Source: an uncultured Clostridia bacterium
GTDB lineage: Bacteria; Bacillota; Clostridia; TANB77; CAG-508
Length of the DNA stretch: 64,000 bases
Assembly: GCA_947573445.1 (NCBI GenBank)
Contig: CANPFR010000005.1
Span: 53,859-117,858 of the forward strand
Direction: 5' to 3'
Shown: positions 25,433-36,211 of the stretch, piece by piece
Layout: each line of letters starts with the position of its first letter
Numbering within the stretch: position 1 is the first letter of the stretch
The notes under the pieces: generated by a model
The model's input: only the letters and a program-made list of their open reading frames with translations
What the model was told of the DNA's origin: nothing
The model's database searches: none
Translations under genes and position numbers: made by a program

Positions 25433-26446
25433 CTAAATTTGTAAATCAAAATTGCCTTCCTTTCGTTTGGCTTTAAATGCTTTGTATAAAGCTTTAACCG
25501 CTGGTTTGCAAGTTTCTTTATCCAGCAACAACATCGATAAAATGGCTTTGTTATAATCATCCAATAAATCAATGATGTCATTTTGGTATTGCTTGATCAA
25601 CTTCTCGAACAAAGGGTACTTTTTTTCAAATTCCTTGTATACATGTTCCAAATCAAAAGTTACAATAATGGTATAGACCCATATCATATTTATCACAAAA
25701 TTATAAGCATTATATAAATCTAGTTCTTGATATTTTCCTTCCAAATCAAAATATTTCTGATAAATAACATCTAAATAATCCATGTATGTTTTGTCATTTT
25801 TGATTCCTATAATACTGTCGTCTCTTCTAACATAGAAGTACTTTGGTGCTTCATATAAAACAATTTTATCTGCTCTTTCAAAAAGAAACAAAGTAGTAGC
25901 AATATCCTCAAAATTTTTATTGGTAGGAAATTCGATTGCCTCAAATAACTCCTTTTTGAATAATTTATTCCAAGCATAACTTTGAATTTTGGTATCAATT
26001 AGCAGTTCTCTCAAAGCTTGTATCTTGGTAAAAATCTCTTGTGTTTTAGAATCTCTGACACGAATAACCTTGTCTTGATATAATTCATAATAAGAAATAA
26101 TAGAAATATCAGCATTGTTTTCTTGGATTAGGTGATATAATGTCTGGAACATATCCTTTGCAATGTAGTCATCACTATCTACAAACCCAATGTATTGCCC
26201 TTGAGCTAATTTTAGTCCTGCATTTCTAGCATCTGATAAACCACCATTTGGTTTGTGAATTACTTTGATTCGGTTATCCTTTTTTTGTAATTCATCACAT
26301 AATTTCCCAGAATTATCTTTTGAGCCATCATCCACTAAAATAATTTCTATTTTTTGATACGTTTGATGAATGATACTCTTTACACATTTTTCTAAATATT
26401 TTTCGACATTGTATACAGGTACAATAATACTAATTAAATCATTCAC
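25433..26446 (-). CDS. Family 2 glycosyltransferase
   Basis: The GT-A core is clear: ISIIVPVYNVEKYLEKCVKSIIHQTYQKIEIILVDDGSKDNSG, KPNGGLSDARNAGLKLAQGQYIGFVDSDDYIAKDMF with the DxD-type SDD. The helical C-terminal part runs to residue 337. It transfers a sugar from a nucleotide donor, probably to a cell-surface glycan; donor and acceptor cannot be read. Member of the 23.3-27.7 kb locus. Confidence 0.92.
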   Translation of the reverse strand: MNDLISIIVPVYNVEKYLEKCVKSIIHQTYQKIEIILVDDGSKDNSGKLCDELQKKDNRIKVIHKPNGGLSDARNAGLKLAQGQYIGFVDSDDYIAKDMFQTLYHLIQENNADISIISYYELYQDKVIRVRDSKTQEIFTKIQALRELLIDTKIQSYAWNKLFKKELFEAIEFPTNKNFEDIATTLFLFERADKIVLYEAPKYFYVRRDDSIIGIKNDKTYMDYLDVIYQKYFDLEGKYQELDLYNAYNFVINMIWVYTIIVTFDLEHVYKEFEKKYPLFEKLIKQYQNDIIDLLDDYNKAILSMLLLDKETCKPAVKALYKAFKAKRKEGNFDLQI

Positions 26447-26458
26447 AATTTTCTCTCC

Positions 26459-27700
26459 TTATATTGCTTTTTTTATTTTATTCCAAGTTCTATTTACCTT
26501 TAAATATTCTTCATACTGTTCTTTTACTTTACAATCGTATTTTTCTAAGACTTCTGGCAAGTGGGTCAAATCACAATCAGCAAAAGCTGTGCTCATTTTC
26601 TCTACACTATTTTTTAGCTTTCTTTTCGAATCTTTCATCTCTTCTTCATATTCTTCTGGCTTTAGACTAATATAACATAATAATGGTTTGTATTTTGTCC
26701 ATCCGATAACTGACTTTCGGAATCTAAGTGATATTCCATTATCTTCACTTGTAATCTTTTTTAATTTTTTGGGAAATTTATCTTCCATTAAAAAAGTGAA
26801 TTTTAAATAACCATCATGAAAATGATAAACTGGTATTTTTAAGACAGTAGCATCTAGTTCTCCCAAAGCACAAGAAAAAAAGGTATCTTCCCCTCTTGCC
26901 TCTGGTGGATTATAAAAAGCTGGAATTTTATCAATGTGCCTTAAATTCAAGCATATTCCTGAACCTAAAACATAGTTCTCTTTACCAATTCCTTCCATTT
27001 TCTCTACTTCTTTATCATGAAATGCAATAGTTTCATCTGCAAATCCTATTCCTGATTCATTTTTTATCATTGTTTGAATTTTATCCCATGAAATGACTTC
27101 GTTTTCAATTGCTTCTATGAATTGTTGATATGTCTTTTCTGTTATGATATCGGTATATTTAATAGCTGGTAATGGATTGATCATACCACAGCGATAACCG
27201 TAGGTAATATCTGCATTTTCAATGTTTTTAATATGTTGCAAAATATTTTGCTGTTTTAGCCATTTAATATTTTTACCATCTTTCAAGGCTGCTAATGGAT
27301 ATTCATCATCATCCCAAAATAATAGATAATCAATTCCTTGTTCTACTGCCTCATACAAGATTGTATTTCTAGCTTTGGCATATCCTTCTCCAATTAGTAA
27401 AGATGCCTCCTCTTCTGTAAGATGATGTTTGTTCATAACGATTTTTCTCTTTTCTTTTACATAACTAGGACTTAAATATTTTATTTTTACAAATTTATAT
27501 ATCTCTGGATTTATGTTATAAAATTCCTCTTCTACTGTATTCAAATAATGTAAATCATACAATACAAAAAAAGTAAAATTTACGTTAGTTTGTAACTCTT
27601 TTACTTGGTTTACAATAAATTCAGAGTAACGATTTATAATATTACATATATTAGGTCTTCCCGTTATAAAACCGATTCCAAAATTTATTTCTTTCTTCAT
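26459..27700 (-). CDS. Glycosyltransferase-like protein (GT-A type)
   Basis: This 413-residue soluble protein starts FGIGFITGRPNICNIINRY. It has AKARNTILYEAVEQGIDYLLFWDDDEYPL, the metal-binding DDD of GT-A enzymes, a conserved ICLNLRHIDKIPAFYNPPEARGEDTFFSCAL with the acidic GED, and YHFHDGYLKF. The family is not identified further. It is the first gene of the glycan operon. A helical tail (residues about 350-410) may be a contact region. Confidence 0.7.
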   Translation of the reverse strand: MKKEINFGIGFITGRPNICNIINRYSEFIVNQVKELQTNVNFTFFVLYDLHYLNTVEEEFYNINPEIYKFVKIKYLSPSYVKEKRKIVMNKHHLTEEEASLLIGEGYAKARNTILYEAVEQGIDYLLFWDDDEYPLAALKDGKNIKWLKQQNILQHIKNIENADITYGYRCGMINPLPAIKYTDIITEKTYQQFIEAIENEVISWDKIQTMIKNESGIGFADETIAFHDKEVEKMEGIGKENYVLGSGICLNLRHIDKIPAFYNPPEARGEDTFFSCALGELDATVLKIPVYHFHDGYLKFTFLMEDKFPKKLKKITSEDNGISLRFRKSVIGWTKYKPLLCYISLKPEEYEEEMKDSKRKLKNSVEKMSTAFADCDLTHLPEVLEKYDCKVKEQYEEYLKVNRTWNKIKKAI

Positions 27701-27783
27701 TTAATCCCCTTTTATTTTTATTGTTTTTACCATATTATTCTTTTTATTATACCATTTTTGTAAATAAATTGTCAAATTTTCAG

Positions 27784-29278
27784 CTATTTTGTAATTTCTA
27801 GTACTTTTGTCGCAACATTTCTAATAAAAGCCTCATCATGCTCTACAAAAACAATCGTTGGTTTATATTTCAAAATAGCTTCTTCAATTTGGATTCTTGT
27901 TAGAATATCAATGTAATTAAGTGGCTCATCCCAAATGTATAAATGAGCTGATTCTGAAATACTTTTCGCAATCAGAACCTTTTTCTTTTGTCCCTCACTC
28001 ATGGTTTTTATGTCTTTTTCGAATTCCTGATTTGAAATTCCCATTTTGGAAAGCATTGCTTTAAAAATGCTCTCATCTATTTTATTTTGGCTTGCAAATT
28101 CTTTCAATTTTCCCTGTAAATGCAAGGTACTTTGTGAAACATATGATATTTTTAAATTTTTTGCTATTTTGAAAATCCCTTCATACATAATTGGATTTTC
28201 TAGCATCAATTTCAAAATACTCGACTTTCCGAACACCGTTTTTGCCCCTTATGGCCACTCTGTCTCCCTTGTTTATGTCAAACGATATTGGGCTAAAAAT
28301 TGGTTTTTTATCGTATTTAATTTGAAAATTCTTTGCCATTATGAGTGGCTCTTGTCTTGCCTCTAGCGGAACCATTTTTAGTGTATCGTTTCTATCAATA
28401 TTTTTCAGCAAACTAGACTTTTCTTCGATTGCCTTTTCAATCCTTTTCTCCATTACCTTTGATTTTTTCATCATCTTAGCTGATTGATGACCAATATAGC
28501 CTCGATCAACACTTGAACCAGAATTTGTTGTATGATATTTCGATTTCTCGATTTTGTCTGACCAATTAGCTGTGTTTTTAGAAGCAATTTCCAGTCTACC
28601 AATATCCTTTTTTAATTTTTCATTTTGGGTTAATTCAAAATTATCTTGGGCATTTTTATTTTCCTGCCATGAGGAAAAATTACCTTTTTGAATCTCAATA
28701 TTGGTATTGTTAATTGCAATCATATGATCAACAATCTCATCTAAAAAATTTCGATCATGTGAAACTAAAATAAAACCTTTTTTCTTTTTCAAATATTCCA
28801 TAAGATGATTTTTCGTTTCATGATCCAAATGATTGGTCGGTTCATCAATTAATAGAAAATGGTTTTCCTTCAAAAATAAACTAATTAAAAGAATTTTAAT
28901 TTGTTCACCGCCACTGAGTAAATTGAATTTTCGATAAAGAATTTCTGGTTCTGCCCTAAGCAAACTAAGTTCTTTCATAATTTCCCAATCGGCAACATTT
29001 GGTACCATTTCATTTATGATTTCGATTGCCATTTGCTTCGTATTTTTTACTTCGAATGGAAAATAATCCAAATCCACTTTTTTAGAAATCGTACCTTGAT
29101 ATTCATATTGTCCTGATAACAATTTTAAAAAAGTTGTTTTTCCTTTTCCATTTCTGCCAATTAATCCCAATTTCCAGTCTGTATCAATATGAAATGATAC
29201 CTTTTCAAATACATTGTTAAAAGCACCATCATAACCAAAAGTCAAATTGTTTACCTGAATAATGGACATCTTTTCCAT
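27784..29278 (-). CDS. ABC-F ATPase (Lsa/Vga-type), +1 frameshift at CGG
   Basis: Two ATP-binding cassettes lie on one chain without membrane spans. The first has GLIGRNGKGKTTFL, LLSGGEQIKILLISLFL and LLIDEPTNHLD. A linker follows (residues about 190-290). The second is broken in its Walker A at CGG 28229-28231: RGKNGV, then C skipped, then GKSSILKLML restores the P-loop glycine, followed by MSEGQKKKVLIAKSI and IWDEPLNYIDI. ABC-F proteins of this shape protect ribosomes from lincosamides, streptogramins and pleuromutilins. ATG 29278 has AAGGAAG upstream. Without the shift the second site would be lost. Confidence 0.9.
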
Positions 29279-29332
29279 CACTTCCTTTCCTTTGATTTTA
29301 TTATTATATCATTCTTCTGTTTTAGAATCAAT

Positions 29333-29377
29333 AAAAACACGAAAATCTCCATTTTCATAGCGATTTTCGTGTTTTTT
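29333..29377. terminator. Terminator below the 29380 gene
   Basis: AAAAACACGAAAATC, 14 nt, GATTTTCGTGTTTTTT. Confidence 0.85.
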
Positions 29378-29379
29378 AA

Positions 29380-29616
29380 TTATGCCATCAAATTTCGAAT
29401 TCCTTCTAGCAAATTGATATCAAAACAATAATAAAAAACGAGCCAGAAGGTCACGATAGCAAGAATGAAAGCTATCGCATATCCTAGGAATCGGATGACT
29501 ACATTTGAGTCGCTTTTCATGTTACTACATATTTCTGTAGAAATTTTCTCAAAAGCAATAACAAACACAGCAAAAATTAAAATTTTCCGAATGATATCCC
29601 AATTAATATCCCACAT
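29380..29616 (-). CDS. Small membrane protein, 78 aa
   Basis: Two membrane segments (ILIFAVFVIAFEKI; LGYAIAFILAIVTFWLVFYYCF) are separated by a polar loop. AAGGAGGG precedes the ATG. Codon 10 is an in-frame CGG; reading it as a +1 shift would hit a stop three codons later, so in this gene it must be read as Arg or the gene is silent. Family unknown. Confidence 0.6.
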   Translation of the reverse strand: MWDINWDIIRKILIFAVFVIAFEKISTEICSNMKSDSNVVIRFLGYAIAFILAIVTFWLVFYYCFDINLLEGIRNLMA

Positions 29617-29733
29617 GAATTTTCCCTCCTTAGGATTTTTATGAAAAATTAGAACTTTTTAAATTATATCATTTTTTGCATAAAAAGCAAGGTTTTTTTG
29701 AATTGTTTTTTGGTGTTTCATCCTTTTTATCTA

Positions 29734-29767
29734 CAAAAGCCCCAGTAATTTCTCACTGAGGCTTTTG
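29734..29767. terminator. Terminator-like hairpin
   Basis: CAAAAGCC-CAGT, 8 nt, ACTG-GGCTTTTG. It lies between two minus-strand genes. Confidence 0.55.
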
Positions 29768-29875
29768 TTTTAATTATCTTCTACCGTCTCATTCACATAT
29801 TGAAATTTTTCCATTCCAACTTCTGGAGATATTGGCCTGATACAAATCTTTCAAGTAACATTTCCCACGAAAAAT

Positions 29876-29905
29876 AAGAAGGCCCCAATTACAGGCCTCC
29901 TTACC
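29876..29905 (-). terminator. Terminator of the 29909 gene
   Basis: GGAGGCC...GGCCTTCTT with a following T-run on the minus strand. Confidence 0.6.
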
Positions 29906-29908
29906 AAA

Positions 29909-30214
29909 CTACCAACATTTCTTAAATGTTACTTTCACCTTTTTTTCAATAATTTGGACTTCTTTCAGGTAAAAATAATAGGTTCCGTTTCCATCTCCGA
30001 TTTGTGCAGAGATTTGTCCTTTTAACATGCTTAATCTCGCTTTCAGTAAGCTTTGCAAATCTTCAGGTATGGTTTCTAATGGGAATTGAATGGTTACGAA
30101 TTTCTCTGCTTTTTTTGCCCCTGTTTCTTTGGCCATCTTCGATACAGCATTTTTCAGCTCTTTTACCAAAATGCTGTCTAACCGTTCTTCTGATGTCGAT
30201 TCTTTGTTTACCAT
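29909..30214 (-). CDS. Hypothetical protein, 101 aa
   Basis: A small basic protein (EERLDSILVKELKNAVSKMAKETGAKKAEKFVTIQFPLETIPEDLQSLLKARLSMLKGQISAQIGDGNGTYYFYLKEVQIIEKKVKVTFKKCW), probably alpha plus beta. AGGAGG precedes the ATG. Codon 11 is CGG (Arg); a +1 shift there would give an immediate stop. Family unknown. Confidence 0.55.
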   Translation of the reverse strand: MVNKESTSEERLDSILVKELKNAVSKMAKETGAKKAEKFVTIQFPLETIPEDLQSLLKARLSMLKGQISAQIGDGNGTYYFYLKEVQIIEKKVKVTFKKCW

Positions 30215-30312
30215 TTTTTTGTCCTCCTAAAAAAGTTTGTTTGTACTGATTGGGTATTTATTACATTAGGATTATAACATAATAATGGCTAATTGGCAAG
30301 TCCTAACCTTTC

Positions 30313-31728
30313 CTAATTTTTCGCAACCTCTTTCACATATTTCTTAAAAAGCTTTCCACGTTCTGCAAAATTTTTAAACATATCAAAACTTGCACTCGCT
30401 GGTGAAAATAGAACAACATCGCCTTTTACAGCAATTTGCTTAGCTAATTCGACAGTTTCTCTTAAATCTGTACATTTGTGAATTTTCATTTTTTTGCCTT
30501 GCTCTTTTAATTCTGTTTTTACTGCTTTTTCGATTTTTGGAGTTGTTTCACCTAATAAAATTAATTCTTTGCAATTTTCTACAATTGGTTTGGCAAGTGG
30601 TGTGTAATCTAAGTTTTTATCATAACCACCTGCAATCAAAATAATATTTCTTAAAGAAAATGCATTTAATCCTGCAATCGTTCTAGTAGGACTTGAGCTA
30701 ACTGAATCATTATACCACTTTATTCGCTCTTTTGTTTCCAATACCAATTCCAAACGATGTTCCACACCTTTGAATTTTAAAATCGTCTCACACGCAATAT
30801 TTCTGTCTACAAACTCACTTGTTGCAATCATAGCAGCTGCTGCATTTTCAAAATTATGCGTTCCACGAAGTTTCATTTCTTTGGTATCTAAAATATGACT
30901 TCTCAAACCATTTTCGCAATATTTTATTTTGTTATCATCTACAATATAACCATTTGGAATTTTGTTTTTACTGCTAAAACACACACATTTCCCAGGTGCT
31001 TCTTTTTCAAAATTGCGGGTGATATCATTATCATAATTTAACACCAACAAACTATTTTCATCTTGATATTTAAAAATATTCTTCTTGGCATTAATATATT
31101 CGTCCATATCACTGTGTTTGTCTAAATGATTTGGCGTAATATTAGTAATCACTGCAATTGTTGGACTAATTTTCATATCCATCAATTGAAAACTACTTAA
31201 TTCCAAGACAACTATATCCTCTGGTGTCATCTCATGAATTCTGGTAAATAGTGGAGTTCCAATATTTCCACCTAAAAATACGTTATATTCCGCTGATTTT
31301 AAAATTTCAGCAATCAATGTTGTGGTGGTTGTTTTTCCATCACTTCCTGTAACACCAATCACTTTTCCTGGGCACAACTCTATTACCATTTCAATTTCTG
31401 TTGTAATAATCGCTCCTCTTTCTGCTTCTGCCATCAATTCTGGTGTGGTTGGCAAACAACTTGGTGAACGGAAAATGATATCAAACCCAACTAATTTCTC
31501 TAAATAATTCTCGCCAAATGACATCCCCATTCCATAATTGGTTATTTTTCGAACAATCGTTCTGTTTATATCTTTGATATCAGTCCTATCAAATACCGTA
31601 ACTTGTGCTTTTAACTCATACAAATAGTCAATCAGTGGTAAATTACTTACCCCCAAACCAATCACAGCTACTTTTCTGCCAGATAAATAATGATTAAATT
31701 CTACTAATTTTTCATTTACGTATTCCAA
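30313..31728 (-). CDS. murD: UDP-N-acetylmuramoyl-L-alanine--D-glutamate ligase
   Basis: It adds D-Glu to the peptidoglycan precursor in the cytoplasm. The N-terminal Rossmann-like domain (GRKVAVIGLGVSNLPLIDYL) is followed by the ATP site GVTGSDGKTTTTTLI, the LELSSFQL segment, TPNHLDKHSDMDEY, the MUR-ligase HRLE motif (GVEHRLELV) and NDSVSSSPTRTIAGL. The length of 471 is normal. Ribosome site AGGAGG. No in-frame CGG occurs. Confidence 0.96.
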   Translation of the reverse strand: MEYVNEKLVEFNHYLSGRKVAVIGLGVSNLPLIDYLYELKAQVTVFDRTDIKDINRTIVRKITNYGMGMSFGENYLEKLVGFDIIFRSPSCLPTTPELMAEAERGAIITTEIEMVIELCPGKVIGVTGSDGKTTTTTLIAEILKSAEYNVFLGGNIGTPLFTRIHEMTPEDIVVLELSSFQLMDMKISPTIAVITNITPNHLDKHSDMDEYINAKKNIFKYQDENSLLVLNYDNDITRNFEKEAPGKCVCFSSKNKIPNGYIVDDNKIKYCENGLRSHILDTKEMKLRGTHNFENAAAAMIATSEFVDRNIACETILKFKGVEHRLELVLETKERIKWYNDSVSSSPTRTIAGLNAFSLRNIILIAGGYDKNLDYTPLAKPIVENCKELILLGETTPKIEKAVKTELKEQGKKMKIHKCTDLRETVELAKQIAVKGDVVLFSPASASFDMFKNFAERGKLFKKYVKEVAKN

Positions 31729-31749
31729 ATTATAGCCTCCTTAAACCAT

Positions 31750-32442
31750 TTAAACATTTTCTTTTATTCTTATCTTTTGTAGCACTTTATCAGTGGATTC
31801 TGCAATTGTTTTACAATTTGTTACATCAATTTCTATGGTGATTGGACTATATTCATAAAATCCACTTTTTTCTTGCAGTTCATCTCTTTTTGTAATATTA
31901 TATCGTATTTCTTCTATTTTTTCTATATTTTTATACTGTTTACATTTTCTATTCACACGTTCTTCCAAATCAGCCACAATGAAAAAATGATAATCACATG
32001 TGGGGTAAATTTTCATGGTTGCTCTTCCTGAAAAAATTACGTTATATTGCTTTTTTAAGTTGTCAACTAAATCATGTACAAACAAGAAGGCATTCTTATT
32101 TTCTGCTGTATTACTAACTTCTGAGACTGCCAAAGACGTTTCTTTAGATTGCAATTCTTCTTCCTCTATTTTTTTACCATCTGCATAAACAACGGTTTCC
32201 TGGTTTTCGAGTTTGACTTCTATTTTTAGTTTCTCAATCATTTCTCGAATATCTAATCGTTTGCCTGTTTTTTTCATTTTGGAAATTGTATTTCCACTTT
32301 TTATTAAAATATAAATAATCGCTCGATATAAATTTCCTGCATTTAACAACACAGAATTAGGAATACGATGAATCAATTCTCGGCAAATACTCGTTTTTCC
32401 ACAACCGACCAACCCTTCAATTCCAATTACAATATTTGACAT
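31750..32442 (-). CDS. Cytidylate-kinase-like nucleoside monophosphate kinase
   Basis: The P-loop GIEGLVGCGKTSICREL, the Cmk-type insert (EVKLENQETVVYADGKKI, KETSLAVSEVSN), SGRATMKIYPTCDYHFFIVADLEERVNRK (equivalent of GRDIGT...AxxEERAxRR) and ITKRDELQEKSGFYEYSPITIEIDVTN follow the Cmk order. GRDIGT is changed to GRATMK, so substrate or activity may differ from true Cmk. The start at 32442 is chosen for GGAG spacing. It sits 21 bp upstream of murD. Confidence 0.7.
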   Translation of the reverse strand: MSNIVIGIEGLVGCGKTSICRELIHRIPNSVLLNAGNLYRAIIYILIKSGNTISKMKKTGKRLDIREMIEKLKIEVKLENQETVVYADGKKIEEEELQSKETSLAVSEVSNTAENKNAFLFVHDLVDNLKKQYNVIFSGRATMKIYPTCDYHFFIVADLEERVNRKCKQYKNIEKIEEIRYNITKRDELQEKSGFYEYSPITIEIDVTNCKTIAESTDKVLQKIRIKENV

Positions 32443-32508
32443 TTTTTTCTCCATTTAAATTTTACTTTTTATATTATACTACAAAAGTAACGATTTTGCA
32501 ACATTTTT

Positions 32509-34281
32509 CTATGCAAAAATCAAATGCTCCAATTCTTGTCTCTTTTCATCGTAGAAATGAATCGCATCTTCATATGGTTTACTTGTTTCTAAATCAACTT
32601 CTACCATCTTTAAAAGTTCAATTGATTTCTTCGAACATCCTTGTTTTAGCATTTCTATATACTTTTCTGTAAAACCTGGTTCCTGTTTTAAAATTCTGCT
32701 GGCAATGGCAATGGCTGCTGAGATACCTGTTGCATATTGATACACATAAAAACAGCTATAAAAATGCGGAATTCTAAGCCATTCATGCTGAATCTTATCA
32801 TCTATTATAACCTCTTCTCCAAAATAAGTTTTGTTTAAATCATAATAAATTTGGCACAAATCTTTACTAGATAACATCTCATTTTTCTCCACTTTTTCAT
32901 GAACAATTTTCTCAAACTCAGCAAACATCGCTTGACGAAACAACGTTGCACGAATCATCTCCAAAAGTTCATATAACAATTCTGCTTTTTTTAGTTTGTC
33001 TTGCTCTTTTTCAATTTGATAACTTGCTAGCAAAATTTCATTTACTGTAGACGCCACTTCTGCCACCATAATTGTATAATTACTATCGATGATAGTTTGT
33101 GTTTGATTGGAATAATAAGAATGCATACTATGCCCCAATTCATGAGCAATTGTGCTAATATCACGTTTACTTTCCACAAAATTTGTGAGTACAAATGGAT
33201 GAACCCCATAAACGCCCATACTATAAGCTCCACTACGTTTATTTGGTTCTTCATAAACATCAATCCAACGATTCTCAAAAGCCTCTTGCAACTTCTTTTC
33301 ATATTCTTCCCCTAAAATTTGTAATGCTGCTAATACTTCCTTTTTTGCATATTCAAAAGAAATTTTATCATCTTGCACTTCGATTGGATTTTGATAAATG
33401 TCATAAAGATGCATTTCATCTGTTTTTAGCATTTTCTTTTTTAGTTCCATAAAAGCATGATTCACAGGTAAGTTTTTGTGAACACTTTCCAGCAATTTCT
33501 CATAAACTGCAATACTAGCATCATCATGCAAAACAGCATTTTCTAACGAAGATTGATATTGACGAAGTTTGCTGATAATCGTATGTTCCTTTACTCTTGC
33601 TAAATATAATTCTGTGATTGTATTTTTGAATTTGCTGTATTGGTCATACATCAAATCAAATGCTTGACGTCTTACGGTTTCGTTTTTGCTACGCAAAAAT
33701 TTGGTGTAAGTTCCATCTGTCATTTCCACTTCGTTTCCAGTTTCATCTCGTAAAGTGCCATATTTCAATTCGGCATTTGTCAAAATGTCAAATGTGTTTT
33801 CTGAAGCCGAAAATACTTCACCAAACTGACTGAGCATATTTTCTTGTGTTTTACTCAATACATGTTTCTTTTTCTCCAAAATATCTTCTAAAACTCTTTT
33901 ATAACGATTTAAATTAGCATTTTCTGCCAAAAACTGTTCTACTTTCTTTTCATCCATTTCTGTAATTTCTGGCACCATAAAAGAAATCACTTGGTGAAAA
34001 TGACTTCCTATATTTTCTACTTCCTTAAATAACTTAAGTGACTCTTGATTGGCCATATCCAAATGATAGGTGAGCATTCCATAAGCATACAGTTTTTCAA
34101 AATGTGCTAAAGCCTTCTCATATAAGGTATAACAAGCATATAATTTTTCCGAACTTTCCTTTAAGCCTCCCTGATATTTTGCAATCTCCTCTAAAATTCC
34201 CTGTAGTTCTTTTTTAGCAATCTCAAATGCTTCACAATTTTCAAAAATATCTTTTAAATTCCAATGATACTTTTCATCCAT
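32509..34281 (-). CDS. pepF: Oligoendopeptidase F
   Basis: M3 metallopeptidase of 590 residues. The zinc site is IAHELGHSMHSYYS (HExxH) with a downstream acidic ligand in VAEVASTVNEILL. The N-terminal helical domain begins YHWNLKDIFENCEAFE, as usual. It cuts peptides of about 7-17 residues in the cytoplasm. AGGTG precedes the ATG. It is a single gene. No in-frame CGG occurs. Confidence 0.95.
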   Translation of the reverse strand: MDEKYHWNLKDIFENCEAFEIAKKELQGILEEIAKYQGGLKESSEKLYACYTLYEKALAHFEKLYAYGMLTYHLDMANQESLKLFKEVENIGSHFHQVISFMVPEITEMDEKKVEQFLAENANLNRYKRVLEDILEKKKHVLSKTQENMLSQFGEVFSASENTFDILTNAELKYGTLRDETGNEVEMTDGTYTKFLRSKNETVRRQAFDLMYDQYSKFKNTITELYLARVKEHTIISKLRQYQSSLENAVLHDDASIAVYEKLLESVHKNLPVNHAFMELKKKMLKTDEMHLYDIYQNPIEVQDDKISFEYAKKEVLAALQILGEEYEKKLQEAFENRWIDVYEEPNKRSGAYSMGVYGVHPFVLTNFVESKRDISTIAHELGHSMHSYYSNQTQTIIDSNYTIMVAEVASTVNEILLASYQIEKEQDKLKKAELLYELLEMIRATLFRQAMFAEFEKIVHEKVEKNEMLSSKDLCQIYYDLNKTYFGEEVIIDDKIQHEWLRIPHFYSCFYVYQYATGISAAIAIASRILKQEPGFTEKYIEMLKQGCSKKSIELLKMVEVDLETSKPYEDAIHFYDEKRQELEHLIFA

Positions 34282-34352
34282 ATCTTAAACACCTCTTTCT
34301 TTTTTATCCTATCACAAACTTCAGAAATTATCAAATATAATTTAAAAAAATA

Positions 34353-34385
34353 AAATGTAAGGACACTTTTTGCGTCCCTACATTT
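34353..34385 (-). terminator. guaA terminator
   Basis: AAATGTAGGGAC, 9 nt, GTCCTTACATTT and a T-rich end on the minus strand. Confidence 0.75.
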
Positions 34386-34485
34386 CGTTTTTTACAGTTT
34401 TTTACAACTTTTATGTTATGCAAACTTGACTTTTTTCCAAAAATATGATATAATAAAAGGTTACCCTTTTGTATGAGACAATACC

Positions 34486-36021
34486 CTACTCCCACTCAAT
34501 CGTAGCTGGTGGCTTTCCTGTAATATCATAAACAACACGATTCACGTGATTAACCTCATTCACAATTCGGTTTGACACTTTTTCCAAAACATCAAATGGA
34601 ATCTTGCTCCACTCAGCTGTCATAAAATCAATGGTGGAAACGGCACGAAGTGCTACTGTATAATCATAGGTTCTTTCATCCCCCATAACACCAACACTTT
34701 TTAGATTTGTCAAAACAGCAAAATATTGGTTGATCGTTCTATCTAAGCCAGCTTTTGCAATTTCTTCTCGGAAAATAAAATCTGCATCCTTCAAAATTAC
34801 AAGCTTATCTTCTGTGATATCTCCAATCACACGAATAGCAAGTCCTGGGCCTGGAAACGGTTGACGATATACTAAAAATTCAGGCAAGCCCAATTCCAAC
34901 CCAACTTTACGCACTTCATCTTTGAATAAATCACGAAGAGGCTCTATAATTTCTTTGAAATCCACAAAATCAGGAAGTCCTCCAACATTATGGTGACTTT
35001 TAATCGTACTACTTGCCCCTACACCACTTTCGATCACATCTGGATAAATGGTACCTTGCACTAAATAATCTACTTTGCCAATCTTTTTTGCTTCTTCTTC
35101 AAAAACACGAATGAATTCTTCGCCAATGATTTTTCTCTTTTTTTCTGGATCTGTTATACCTGCTAATTTACTTAAAAAACGCTCTTTGGCATCCACTTTC
35201 ACAAAATTCACATCAAAATCTTTGGTAAAAATTTCTTCCACTTCTTCGGCTTCTTTTTTGCGAAGCAAACCATGGTCAACAAAAATACAAGTTAGATTTT
35301 TGCCAATTGCTTTATTGATTAAAGCTGCTGCAACGGAAGAATCGACACCACCAGAAAGGGCACAAAGTACCTTTCCATCCCCTACTTTTTGTTTGATATT
35401 TTGAATGGTTTCTTGAGCAAAAGAATCCATTTTCCAGTCACCTTGACATCCACAAATGTTATAAACAAAGTTTTCAATCACTTTTATTCCGTTTTCGGAA
35501 TGATTAACTTCTGGATGGAATTGGATGCCATAAAAGTTTTTATTTGTATTTTGCATAGCTGCATTTGGACAATCGTCTGTAGAACCAATGTTTTCAAATC
35601 CTTCTGGCAATTTGGCTACAAAATCAGTGTGTGTCATTAAAAAACGATTGGTTTGACCAAATGTGTCAAATAATTTTGATGTATTGTTTATTTTGACATC
35701 CATTACACCATATTCACGTTTTTCGGCTCTTTGCACACTTCCACCAAACAGCTGGGTCATCAGTTGCAATCCATAGCAAATTCCTAGGATTGGAATGCCA
35801 AGTTCAAATATTTTTTCATCACATTTTGGTGCATTTTCACTATATACGCTAGCTGGTCCACCTGTGAAAATAATGCCTTTTGGTGCTTTTTCTTTGACTT
35901 TGTCAGCCGAAATACTAAATGGTACGATTTCAGAATAGACCTTAGACTCTCTGACACGTCTGGCGATTAATTGGTTATATTGTCCTCCAAAATCTAAAAT
36001 TAAAATTTTTTCTTTGTTCAT
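34486..36021 (-). CDS. guaA: GMP synthase (glutamine-hydrolysing)
   Basis: It converts XMP to GMP. The class I amidotransferase domain has [14 protein letters not shown], the nucleophile loop [11 protein letters not shown] and HPEVNHSE. The ATP-PPase domain has [11 protein letters not shown], and the C-terminal dimerisation domain ends KPPATIEWE. The length of 511 is normal. AGGAG precedes the ATG. Together with guaB 1 kb upstream it completes the guanine branch. No in-frame CGG occurs. Confidence 0.97.
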   Translation of the reverse strand: MNKEKILILDFGGQYNQLIARRVRESKVYSEIVPFSISADKVKEKAPKGIIFTGGPASVYSENAPKCDEKIFELGIPILGICYGLQLMTQLFGGSVQRAEKREYGVMDVKINNTSKLFDTFGQTNRFLMTHTDFVAKLPEGFENIGSTDDCPNAAMQNTNKNFYGIQFHPEVNHSENGIKVIENFVYNICGCQGDWKMDSFAQETIQNIKQKVGDGKVLCALSGGVDSSVAAALINKAIGKNLTCIFVDHGLLRKKEAEEVEEIFTKDFDVNFVKVDAKERFLSKLAGITDPEKKRKIIGEEFIRVFEEEAKKIGKVDYLVQGTIYPDVIESGVGASSTIKSHHNVGGLPDFVDFKEIIEPLRDLFKDEVRKVGLELGLPEFLVYRQPFPGPGLAIRVIGDITEDKLVILKDADFIFREEIAKAGLDRTINQYFAVLTNLKSVGVMGDERTYDYTVALRAVSTIDFMTAEWSKIPFDVLEKVSNRIVNEVNHVNRVVYDITGKPPATIEWE

Positions 36022-36174
36022 GTTTTTTCTCCTATTTATTATTTTTTATATCATATCATATTTCATTTTACAATTCAACTTATTTTTGATATTCAATAAA
36101 ATATTTTTATAATCATAGAGGTTGTCCTATAAATAGAAAATCCTCTTATACAAGCATAAAAAACAAATAAACCA

Positions 36175-36204
36175 GATAAGGCACTACGGTTGTAGTGCCT
36201 TATC
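36175..36204 (-). terminator. Terminator of the 36212 gene
   Basis: GATAAGGCACTAC, 4 nt, GTAGTGCCTTATC: a perfect 13-bp stem. Confidence 0.85.
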
Positions 36205-36211
36205 TTTCTTA